A DNA stretch of 64,000 nucleotides from Ciona savignyi (taxonomy: Eukaryota > Chordata > Ascidiacea > Phlebobranchia > Cionidae). A program made the position numbers and the translations under genes. This document shows, in pieces, positions 47,801 to 55,764 of the stretch; position 1 is the stretch's first letter; each line of letters opens with the position of its first letter. The stretch spans positions 66,779 to 130,778 of the forward strand of contig CH003399.1 in NCBI GenBank assembly GCA_000149265.1, in the 5' to 3' direction. The notes beneath the pieces are model-generated. The model did no database searches. It had not been told where the DNA came from and saw nothing but the letters and a program-made list of their open reading frames with translations.

Positions 47801-48196
47801 GGTTTTGTTCTTTCCGTTGACTATCGTGTCCGAATTTGTCCGGCCGGTTAGTCTGACGGTTTAGTGCGTCGCCTTTCAATCGAAAGGTTGCAGATGCGAA
47901 ACTGGTCGCTAGCTAGTCGGTTGTGTTCTTTGGCAATGCACTTAACGGACATTGCCTAAACTCAGCGGATTAATGGGCTCTAACAAATTGTAGGAACGTG
48001 TAAATCATATACAACACACTGAAATTGCTCTGGTAACCCGACGGTGGGCCAAGGTGATCTGACGATTGCCCGTGTGTTAACCCTCTTGGTTTTCCGATTC
48101 ACGGGGATAAACATGAATATCCTATCCTAATTCCCTATTAAATCTTGACATAACTATCTTTTAAACTTTCTCATTCAAAATTCACAGGACGGGTAA
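35807..48196 (+). CDS. Five-Ig-domain transmembrane adhesion protein (MCAM/ALCAM/BCAM-like)
   Basis: Likely cell-surface adhesion receptor. Seventeen exons: 35807-35837, 36912-37013, 37452-37622, 38031-38153, 38484-38570, 38915-39052, 40197-40391, 40897-40997, 41108-41267, 41638-41772, 42286-42443, 42876-42954, 43658-43758, 44845-45022, 45539-45578, 45846-45894, 48188-48196; in frame throughout, 618 residues. Signal peptide at 1-18 (MEIRILFCLLGLFGSGLS). The V-type Ig1 has LLCQ, VWWSQ and DDKTYQCEV. Ig2-Ig5 carry the paired cysteines (IAQCVA/EISCRT, ISCTA/VYVCHA, IVCAA/SYSCKA, LKCTA/FTCQA) but no core Trp. N-glycosylation sites NAS, NVT and NFT. Membrane helix about 560-586 (VVIIIILLVAVVLVG), then a 32-residue charged tail. 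Domain number, length and short tail fit this family; orthology to one member is not established. Confidence 0.93.
36405..36680 (+). mobile_element. SINE-A, very degraded
   Basis: AATCGGTTGTGCCCC, ATAGCTCCGATAACCCGACC and GTATAAACATGAG keep the SINE-A order. Intron 1 of the Ig gene. Confidence 0.5.
37738..37911 (+). mobile_element. SINE-A without head
   Basis: From CAACCCAGTGGATTAATGCG to ATTCTATCCTA. Intron 3 of the Ig gene. Confidence 0.87.
38205..38310 (-). mobile_element. SINE-B head, diverged
   Basis: GTTTCGAACCCATAATGGGC, CGTCGCTAAGACC and GTTAACGGTTCGG are the reversed head. Confidence 0.65.
39225..39330 (-). mobile_element. SINE-B head, diverged
   Basis: TTCCGATCCCTTGATGGG and CCGAGTTAACCATTCGGCC mirror the head. 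Confidence 0.65.
39975..40145. repeat. 24-bp minisatellite before Ig-gene exon 7
   Basis: About seven copies around AGTTTTACCCTTCATTTTTT, ending 50 bases before the acceptor at 40196. The plus strand is almost pure pyrimidine plus A, so it lengthens the polypyrimidine tract. Confidence 0.9.
40427..40660. mobile_element. Two SINE-A pieces joined tail to tail
   Basis: A plus-sense tail (TTCCCATTCACGGGGATAAA to TCCTATCCC, 40427-40472) runs directly into a minus-sense copy (GCACACGGGCAATCG to CGAACCTGCACCCC) that lacks its own tail. Intron 7 of the Ig gene. Confidence 0.8.
41012..41079. promoter_or_regulatory. Five TGACGTCA-like sites, 15-bp spacing (intron 8)
   Basis: TGACGGCA at 41012, TGACGTCA at 41027, TGACGTAA at 41042 and 41057, TGACGTCA at 41072. 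The spacer is ATTACTCG or ATTAATCG. The array fills most of the 110-bp intron. TGACGTCA is the known CREB/ATF binding core; function here is inference. Confidence 0.75.
41353..41549 (-). mobile_element. SINE-A without tail
   Basis: Starts inside the body (GGTTACCGGAGCTATTG) and runs to the head GACTAACCGATCGG. Intron 9 of the Ig gene. Confidence 0.85.
41976..42250. mobile_element. hAT-like MITE, 275 bp
   Basis: Bounded by CAGACTTATAGGCAAAC and GTTTCCACCTCTG; the flanks GATTATAG and CACTAAAG agree at five of eight positions. Shares about 200 bases with 27355-27616. The right end is 35 bases before exon 11 of the Ig gene. Confidence 0.6.
42540..42645 (-). mobile_element. SINE-B head
   Basis: TTTCGAACCCATTATAATTTC, CTAAGACC and AATTCGGCCACACGACCG. 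Confidence 0.75.
42985..43207 (+). mobile_element. SINE-A with short 5' loss
   Basis: Begins GTCGCTAGCTAGTC, 30 bases after the exon 12 donor, and ends AATATCCTATCC. Confidence 0.88.
43783..43926. mobile_element. GGAGGGAAA MITE, cut by gap
   Basis: AAGAGGGAAAGAGGGAAACTGC opens it (about 25 bases after the exon 13 donor) and the interior AACACTAATTATAACGC runs into the N gap. Confidence 0.65.
43927..44062. other. Assembly gap (136 N)
   Basis: Undetermined bases in intron 13 of the Ig gene. Confidence 0.99.
44446..44780. mobile_element. Inverted pair of SINE-A copies
   Basis: A minus-sense 3' half (44446-44567) meets a plus-sense 3' half (44568-44700) near CACGTTCCTTC/TTAATGGG, forming arms of about 115 bases. 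A further minus-sense body and head fragment follows (TTGTGTATAATTCAGACG to GTTGCAGG, to about 44780). Confidence 0.8.
45062..45345. repeat. ~38-bp minisatellite after the membrane-helix exon
   Basis: About six copies around ACACTTTAACAAAAAATTAG with TTTTTGTTTGT spacers, starting 40 bases after the exon 14 donor. Confidence 0.88.
46052..46222 (-). mobile_element. SINE-A without head
   Basis: Reversed tail and body to AATCCGCTGGGTTA. A further tail-like fragment (GGTTTTCATTTTCCCACTCC) follows near 46252. Confidence 0.85.
46600..46675 (-). mobile_element. SINE-B head
   Basis: TTTTCGAACTCCGTC to GTTAACCATTCGGCCACACG. Confidence 0.7.
46680..47838. other. Gene-free part of the last large Ig-gene intron
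   Basis: Nothing was recognised. A 111-residue minus-strand open frame at 47343-47678 has no family resemblance or splice support and is probably chance. Confidence 0.45.
47839..48131 (+). mobile_element. SINE-A, full-length reference copy
   Basis: Parts in order: tRNA-like head with CCGGCCGGTTAGTCTGACGG as A-box side and GGTTGCAGATGCGAAACTGG as B-box side; a CTAGCTAGTCGG spacer; the GTTCTTTGGCAATGCACTTA block (CCTTGGGCAAGGCACTT in better copies); body with CAGCGGATTAATGGG, ACACAACACACTG and GTAACCCGACGGTGGGC; 3' end CACGGGGATAAACATGAATA and TATCCTATCC tail. About 290 bases. It ends some 55 bases before the last Ig-gene exon. Confidence 0.93.
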
Positions 48197-48888
48197 ACGT
48201 TAACTCCGAGATCGGAATATGCAATTGGATTTCTTAGCTGGAGCGTCATCAACATTGTTTAGCTAATTCTGATTTAATTTTAATTTTCTCCGAGCTCATC
48301 AGTTCAGTTTCCGATTGTGTTCGTTCTTTTTTGTGTTTTTTTGTACCATACACGGCGCACACTATTTTGTATGTACATATTGAATTGCAAACATTTGTAA
48401 ATTTTTAGTTACCCTGAACGCGCGTTTTATTTTAAATTTTTTCCTGTGCCACTGCTATTACACCGCTTCTCCCTATTAGTTTAATTCACTGGGACCAGCA
48501 TCTACTGAATAGGCATGGCGTCCATGCTGTAGCCTATCTTTTAATTGGGTTTAGTTTGGCCTCAATTTCTTGGCTCTTTTGAAACTTTAGAAATGGAAAC
48601 TTGCTGCATTAGAATCGTGATTGAATAGTTGCTTCAATGTACGCAAAATACTATTTGAGAGAACACTTTGTATTTCGTCTTTTTTCTACTGGCAAACAAG
48701 CGAGAGAATATGGACAAGCGAAAGAATAATACCTATACCAGCAAACATTCTAAATCAAAACATCTACAGTTTACTACACCATGTCTGTGCAAATCGTAAT
48801 TATCAATCATGCCTAAAAATGTACAACACAAACACAATATAAATGGTAATGGTAAGGGGGAGTACCCGAAACAGAAAAGCTCTGATTT

Positions 48889-48894
48889 AATAAA
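48889..48894 (+). terminator. Candidate polyadenylation signal of the Ig gene
   Basis: AATAAA about 690 bases after the stop, with no nearer clear signal on this strand. The 48197-48900 stretch is then its 3' UTR. Confidence 0.45.
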
Positions 48895-49286
48895 ATGCAG
48901 CAAAAACGTGTTTTAATTAGTCTGGTTTCGTATTTACGAAAAAAAAATGTATAGTTTTATTGAGAATTAAGGTATATTCTTATTTCGAATCCAAATCAAT
49001 GGCTGGTTACAAACAAATCTTGTTGTTTAAGCTTTATGCTTCGATATGCGATATAATGTTACATTATCACAAAACGGCAGAGTGCTAAGTTTATAGTTTC
49101 ATATAAACTTACTACACTTTACTTTATTTACAAACGATATCTATATTAGACTAATCCTAATCAGGCAAACGTGTCGTGGAATAAATATAATATATATATT
49201 AAAACATTCACCAGATAAGGGAATATTAAACTAATAATCTATGCACTGTGGAATTTACAAAAAAACAAGTTATAATGTTCCATATA

Positions 49287-52200
49287 TCACATGTAATCGT
49301 TTCCTGTCTTGACTCCGGTGCCACAACCTTTAATCCCACCCACAAGTACCGAACCTGCTAGTACTTGCAAGCCTAAAGAAGCCCACCCGAGGTAAAACGA
49401 CCAACCAAACTTGGTTAAGATGTTCTCATATTGCTTCAGTTCCCCCTGTCCAAGCACTATTCGGCCGATGAAACAACACATCGAGATTAACGTACATATA
49501 CCTGCGAAGACCGACCGGTTAGTCTGGCGGTTAAGTGCGTCGCTTTTCAATCGAAAGGTTGCAAGTGCGAAACTGGTCGCTAGCTAGTTGGTTGTGTCCT
49601 TGGGCAAGGCACTTTATGGTGATTGCCTGAACCCAACGGACTAATAGGTTCTATCAAATTGAAGGAACGTGTAAATCATACACAACACACTGCAATAGCT
49701 CCGGTAACCCGACAGTGGGAGCGAGGTGATCTGACGATTGCTTGTATGTTAACACCCATTGCGTTTTCCCATTCACGGGGATACAACTGAATACCCCCTG
49801 CCTATATATAATTATAATGTGGTGTGAATGGTTTCCTTTTATTAATCGGCGTGCAGCAAAGCACACGGACACTTGTATATTGGTATAGAACACAGGGTAA
49901 CACGCTACTTGAGCTGGCCCATCATAAGAACACCCATTCCTACAGTAAATTGACTACCATTGCAGTTGGGTAGATTTTTTCCCTATCTCTTTTTTGTAAT
50001 TTTACTACGACCCATATTTAAGACTTAAATCTACGATATTAATGGATTTAAAACTTATCCTAGTCGGTGGTGTTTTATTAAAAATAATATCTGAGCAAAA
50101 ATTTGGTGCGTTCAACTCGAGTTGGTTGTTTTATACCTAAATAAGAATAACCTACTTAAATAGGAAATAATAATTACCTGCTACATATATAAGAATTCCA
50201 CTTATCAGTAGCGGTGTCTCTCGGCGACAGAAACAACCGGTAACGGCTAAAACTTCAGCAACAAGCAGAATTCCACACGCCAAGACCATACCCACCGCAC
50301 TTGTTCTTGCAAAATCTGCCAGTTTATAGGTGGTTGGCCAATATGTATATATACCTTGCACAAAAATACTTTGCACAAAAATATACCAACTTTATAGAAA
50401 AATATACCAACTTTATAGAAAATATACAAACTTTATAAAAAAAAATACAAACTTTATAGAAAAATATACAAACTTTATAGAAAAAAATACAAACTTTATA
50501 GAAAAATATACAAACTTTATGAAAAATATACAAACTTTATAGAAAAATATACAAACTTTATAGAAAATATACAAAGTTTATAGAAAATATACAAACTTTA
50601 TAGAAAATATACAAACTTTATAGAAAAAAATACAAACTTTATAGAAAAAAATACAAACTTTATAGAAAAAAATACAAACTTTATAGAAAAAAATACAAAC
50701 TTTATAGAAAAATATACTAAGTTTATAGAAAAATATACAAACTTTATAGAAAATATACAAACTTTATAGAAAATATACAAACTTTATAGAAAATATACCA
50801 ACTTTATAGAAAAAAATACAAACTTTATAGAAAAAAATACAAACTTTATAGAAAAAAATACAAACTTTATAGAAAATATACAAACTTTATAGAAAATATA
50901 CAAACTTTATAGAAAAAAATACCAACTTTATAGAAAAAAATACAAACTTTATAGAAAAAAATACAAACTTTATAAAAAATATACAATATTTATAGAAAAA
51001 TATTCCAACTTTATAGAAAATATACAAACTTTAATGAAAAAATACAAACTTTATAGAAAATATACAAACTTTATAGAAAAAATATACAAACTTTATAGAA
51101 AAGAATACAAACTTTATAGAAAAAAATACAAACTTTATAGAAAAATATACAAACTTTATAGAAAAAAATACAAACTTTATAGAAAAAAATACAAACTTTA
51201 TAGAAAAAAATACAAACTTTATAGAAAAAAATACAAACTTTATAGAAAATATACCAACTTTATAGAAAAATATACAAACTTTATAGAAAATATACCAACT
51301 TTATACAAAAATATACCAACTTTATAGAAAATATACCAACTTTATAGAAAAAATACAAAGTTTATAGAAAAAAATACAAACTTTATAGAAAATATACACA
51401 CTTTATAGAAAAAAATACAAACTTTATAGAAAAAATACAAACTTTATAGAAAAATATACAAACTTTATAGAAAAATATACAAAGTTTATAGAAAATATAC
51501 AAAGTTTATAGAAAATATACAAACTTTATAGAAAATATACAAACTTTATAGAAAAAAATACAAACTTTATAGAAAAAAATACAAACTTTATAGAAAAAAA
51601 TACAAACTTTATAGAAAAAAATACAAACTTTATAGAAAAATATACTAAGTTTATAGAAAAATATACAAACTTTATAGAAAATATACAAACTTTATAGAAA
51701 ATATACAAACTTTATAGAAAATATACCAACTTTATAGAAAAAAATACAAACTTTATAGAAAAAAATACAAACTTTATAGAAAAAAATACAAACTTTATAG
51801 AAAATATACAAACTTTATAGAAAATATACCAACTTTATAGAAAAAAATACCAACTTTATAGAAAAAAATACAAACTTTATAGAAAAAAATACAAACTTTA
51901 TAAAAAATATACAATATTTATAGAAAAATATACCAACTTTATAGAAAATATACAAACTTTAATGAAAAAATACAAACTTTATAGAAAATATACAAACTTT
52001 ATAGAAAAAATATACAAACTTTTATAGAAAAGAATACAAACTTTATAGAAAAAAATACAAACTTTATAGAAAAATATACAAACTTTATAGAAAAAAATAC
52101 AAACTTTATAGAAAAAAATACAAACTTTATAGAAAAAAATACAAACTTTATAGAAAAATATACAAACTTTATAGAAAATATACCAACTTTATAGAAAAAT

Positions 52201-54283
52201 ATACAAACTTTATAGAAAATATACCAACTTTATACAAAAATATACCAACTTTATAGAAAATATACCAACTTTATAGAAAAAATACAAACTTTATAGAAAA
52301 AAATACAAACTTTATAGAAAATATACAAACTTTATAGAAAAAAATACAAACTTTATAGAAAAAATACAAACTTTATAGAAAAATATACAAACTTTATAGA
52401 AAAAAATACAAACTTTATAGAAAAAAATACAAACTTTATAGAAAAAAACACAATTTTTATAGAAAAATATACCAACTTTATAGAAAATATACAAACTTTA
52501 TAGAAAAATATACAAACTTTATAGAAAAAAAAAGCCTTTAGGACGAGCCCAGCATGGACCTAAAACGTTTCTTCCGTTTGAGTATAATTTACTGGGTTTG
52601 GGCTTCATCCATTAAATACATTGTCTAAAGACACAAGCCCTTCGACCCCTAAAAAACGTCACACGAATCCACTAATCTTAACGGATTTACACAATCTAAT
52701 CACCAAAGATAACTGCACGAATCAACGAAATCACTAGTTCCAAGTTCAATTTATCCATTTCACGACACAATGGGCAGAGTTGTTCACAGAAAGGGCTGTG
52801 ATAAGAACCACATATTCCGACAGAGATAAAAGTGGAAATTAAAAGTATAAATGTGTAGTCACACATACCTTCGATTCTCTGTGTTGTAAAGTCGTAGTCC
52901 AACAAGCACCTTTCTCGCAGCAATTTCGAAGAATCAACTAAATAGATAGAATAGGATGAGATAGGATATTTATCATTATCTCCATGAATGGGAAAACCAA
53001 GGGGTTAACACACGGGAAATCGTCAGATCACCTCGCGCCCATCGTCGGGTTAATGGAGCTATTGCAGTGTGTTGACATGATTCACACGTTTCTTCAACTT
53101 AGTAGAACTCATTAATCCGCTGGGTTCAGGCAATGTTCGTAAAGTGCCTGTCCACGGACACAACCGACTAACTAGCGACCAGTTTCGAACGTGCAACCAA
53201 AGAGTACTAATATATTAGTGCTCTATGAAGCAACCTTTCGATTGAAAGACGACGCACTTAACCGCCAGACTAACCGGCCGGACATAAGCAACTATTAGCG
53301 GGCACAAAGGTTTTAAAATAACTAGTTTTCACATTAAGGTTGAAAGTTAAATTTAGCGTAATGTATATTGATTAGTTTTAGTTTTGTTTATTGATTTTTG
53401 CCCTAGTATTAAGTAACAGCAAATAAAACAGATTAGCACAGGGACAGAAAAAGCCAGCAAAACGAATAGTAATTCTCCTATGTCATTAAAAAAGAATATA
53501 AATATTAAAAATAACGGACTCAACCTATTTAATCCATCGACTATTTCCAAGCTGACCTAAATATACGCGGACTCAAGTCATAGGTATGAAAAATAAAGTT
53601 TTCTATAATTTTTAACGAAAAAAATCATTATTTATTTGTTTATTTGACAGAGAGATAAAGATGGTGAATTAGAAGTGTCTTATATTTATTTGTAATAAAA
53701 GTATGCATCGACTTCTAGCAAAAGCAACTGTGCGAGTGGACTCATCCAGGCCCTTCCATGGACTTAAACGAGTGCGCGGACTCGGGGTTGGGAAACACTG
53801 CTGTGGGCTTTTCAAAATAGTTTTACACCTTTAACTAACGGGCAACACTAAAAGGAGGGAAGGAGGGAAACTGCTAACTAAAATTACGGAAATTAATTTA
53901 AACCCTCCCCTAAACACTAATGTAAAACCAAGAACTAACCCTAACTCTAACCCCATGTTAAAAACTAACTGTAATGTCATAATCTTCATTTTAATGAGCA
54001 GTTTTCCTCCATCGGCCTCCCCGCTTTCCCCCCTTTAGTTTTCTTATAATCAAAATCCTTTTAAAATAGTTGACACCTTTAACTTACCAGTGTCTGGTAC
54101 AGGACCTTCGTAGCAAGTCAACCAGAGACCAACATGGTATGGATATTGGTAACCATTTGCGCTTGCAGTGTCGTTGGTGGTTTCGACAACGAACCAGTAA
54201 TCAGTTCCTGCTGCTACAACCGCACACGTCAGCCCTAGCAGCCCGATCGCACAGGCGGTGCCAAAGCAACATAAACCTTTCAT
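49287..54283 (-). CDS. Claudin-like four-pass membrane protein
   Basis: Claudins form paracellular barriers at tight junctions. Four exons: 54088-54283, 52869-52913, 50178-50354, 49287-49501; in frame, 210 residues. Helix 1 about 5-27. The first extracellular loop has the claudin signature: W30, GLW at 52-54, C57 and C68. Helix 2 about 99-121 (VGMVLACGILLVAEVLAVTG). Helix 3 about 129-152. Helix 4 near the end (YLGWASLGLQVLAGSVLVGG). R97 precedes helix 2, as usual in the family. The C-terminus GNDYM is not the usual YV-type PDZ ligand. Intron 2 holds a 2.2-kb minisatellite. SINE-A copies sit just upstream of exons 2 and 4. A related PMP22/claudin-family protein is possible. Confidence 0.92.
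49509..49800 (+). mobile_element. SINE-A, full length, at the claudin exon 4 acceptor
   Basis: The head GACCGGTTAGTCTGGCGG starts seven bases beyond the exon boundary (49501), so in gene sense the antisense SINE head lies immediately upstream of TCTTCGCAG. Confidence 0.92.
50362..52528. repeat. 2.2-kb minisatellite (~20-bp unit), claudin intron 2
   Basis: About a hundred copies around TACAAACTTTATAGAAAAAA, starting at the exon 3 acceptor (50355). A longer period of about 928 bases is visible: the variant order from 50578 recurs from 51506, and that from 51034 recurs from 51962. On the minus strand each unit reads T-rich then CTATAAAG, like a weak 3' splice site. Confidence 0.96.
52952..53284 (-). 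mobile_element. SINE-A, full length with 37-bp insertion
   Basis: Reversed copy; its tail (GATAGGATGAGATAGGATA) ends about 40 bases from the claudin exon 2 acceptor. The extra 37 bases at 53199-53235 contain the palindrome listed separately. Confidence 0.9.
53201..53224. repeat. 24-bp near-perfect palindrome inside a SINE-A
   Basis: AGAGTACTAATA is followed by its complement with one mismatch. The insertion is flanked by GCAACC at 53193-53198 and 53230-53235. Confidence 0.8.
53841..54042. mobile_element. GGAGGGAAA-ended MITE
   Basis: GGGCAACACTAAAAGGAGGG at the left; GAGCAGTTTTCCTCC and CTTTCCCCCCTTTAG at the right. Lies in claudin intron 1, 45 bases from the exon 1 donor. Confidence 0.75.
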
Positions 54284-54293
54284 TGCAATAACA

Positions 54294-54312
54294 CTGGGTA
54301 TGGAAAGTGTGG
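54294..54312 (-). promoter_or_regulatory. Possible leader acceptor of the claudin gene
   Basis: On the minus strand, CACTTTCCATACCCAG lies ten bases before the start codon; it could accept a spliced leader or a leader exon. Confidence 0.4.
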
Positions 54313-54374
54313 TTATAGACTCTGCTAATCAGTCTAAATCGATAAGTTGCAAGAAGTGTAGACCGAGAGTTCGA

Positions 54375-54455
54375 CATATTTTTTAACAGGTTAGCGTCGA
54401 ACCAATGATAATTTCGCCACTAAGGCCGCTTTATATATAGGAATCAGTATATGAG
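54375..54455 (-). mobile_element. SINE-B head, diverged
   Basis: GCGTCGAACCAATGATAATTTC and CTAAGGCCGC are the reversed head; it passes into SINE-A at ATGAGTAGCGACATTGC. Confidence 0.65.
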
Positions 54456-54462
54456 TAGCGAC

Positions 54463-54642
54463 ATTGCTTGAACCCAGCGGATAAATGGGTTCTACCAAAT
54501 TGAAAGAACGTGTGAATCATATACAACACATTACAATAGCTTTGGTAACCCAATGGTGGGCGCGAGGTGATCTGACGATTTTCCGTGTGTTAACCCCCTT
54601 GGTTACCCATTCACGTGGATAAACATAATTATCCTATCCAAT
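54463..54642 (+). mobile_element. SINE-A without head
   Basis: From GACATTGCTTGAACCCAGCG to ATTATCCTATCC. Confidence 0.86.
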
Positions 54643-54649
54643 AATATTT

Positions 54650-55276
54650 CAAAACTGCTGATAAATCATATGTCTTTATGACTACAGGCCGTTCTGTTGT
54701 CTGTCATTAGGTACAACAAAGAACCACCACATATAATGCTTGATTTAATTGTTAGTCACTTTTATCAGAAGCAACAACAATAACACCTTTTAAAACATCC
54801 GTTGCGGTAAAATCTCTCATTTCGCGATTTGAAATTAACATCCACGTATTCTTCTCATATTAAAAATCGTGTTGGTTATTCTACCTTCCCCGCCAAACTC
54901 ACTGATACTAAAGTTTAAAACTAAATTTCTTCTCCGAAAAGAATTATTGAATAACTTAATAGTCAAACTATCGCAACTGTGGTTCTTAATTACCAACGCA
55001 ACGGGAATAAAGGGCTACTCGAAATTGTCAAGTGCTGTTTCAAACATAAAATCAGAAGCGTTAACTACTTTATCTACTTCAATAATACCTAAAATGTTAG
55101 AACCAAACTAAGTGTTGGAAGTTCGGCCGTGTGGAAATAGCCATTACATGGATTTACGTGTTGTTTATTAGTAGGACTACTATATAACAATATTATTATC
55201 GCACCCTTTACCGAATCGTGGGTACCGATATTGTTACGACTCATTTACACCCCACTGATATACACGAGATAAATTG
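54650..55276. other. Gene-free intergenic DNA
   Basis: Upstream of the claudin gene. An 80-residue plus-strand frame at 54869-55111 shows no domain or splice support and was not called. Confidence 0.4.
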
Positions 55277-55562
55277 CTGGCCGGTTAGTCTGGCGGTTTA
55301 GTGCGTCGCCTTTCAATCGAAAGTTTGCAGGTACGAAACTGGTCGCTAGCTAGTCGGTTGTGTCCTTGGGCAAGCCACTTAACGGACATTGCCTGAACAC
55401 AGCGGATTGATGGGTTCTACCAAATTAAAGAAACGTGTCTATCATATACAACACACTGCAATAGCTATACGGTAACCCGACGGTGGGCGCGAGGTGATCT
55501 GAAGATTGCCCGTGTGTTAACCTCCTTGGTTTTCCCATTCACGGACATAACATGAATATCTT
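55277..55562 (+). mobile_element. SINE-A, full length
   Basis: Head TGGCCGGTTAGTCTGGCGG, tail AATATCTTATG. Between claudin and the small candidate gene. Confidence 0.92.
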
Positions 55563-55764
55563 ATGAATTTATCTGATTGGTTCTAAATGTATTTTGAGGC
55601 TTTTGGATAATTATTTCCCGACCAAGTAAATGTACTAAACGTAACATTACATAATATGCACCATGGAAAAACGGAAACATGGGAAAAAGGGTACAAAAAT
55701 ATAAAAAGTTAATTGGTAAAACGAATACAACTATTGGTTTAATAATCAATATGTCTTTGCAACA

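Noticed and set aside
47839-47910. Possible tRNA gene
   Set aside because: It is the head of SINE-A, repeated some 30 times with SINE body and tail.
50247-52494. Repetitive Tyr/Phe/Lys-rich frames on both strands
   Set aside because: Translation of the claudin intron 2 minisatellite.
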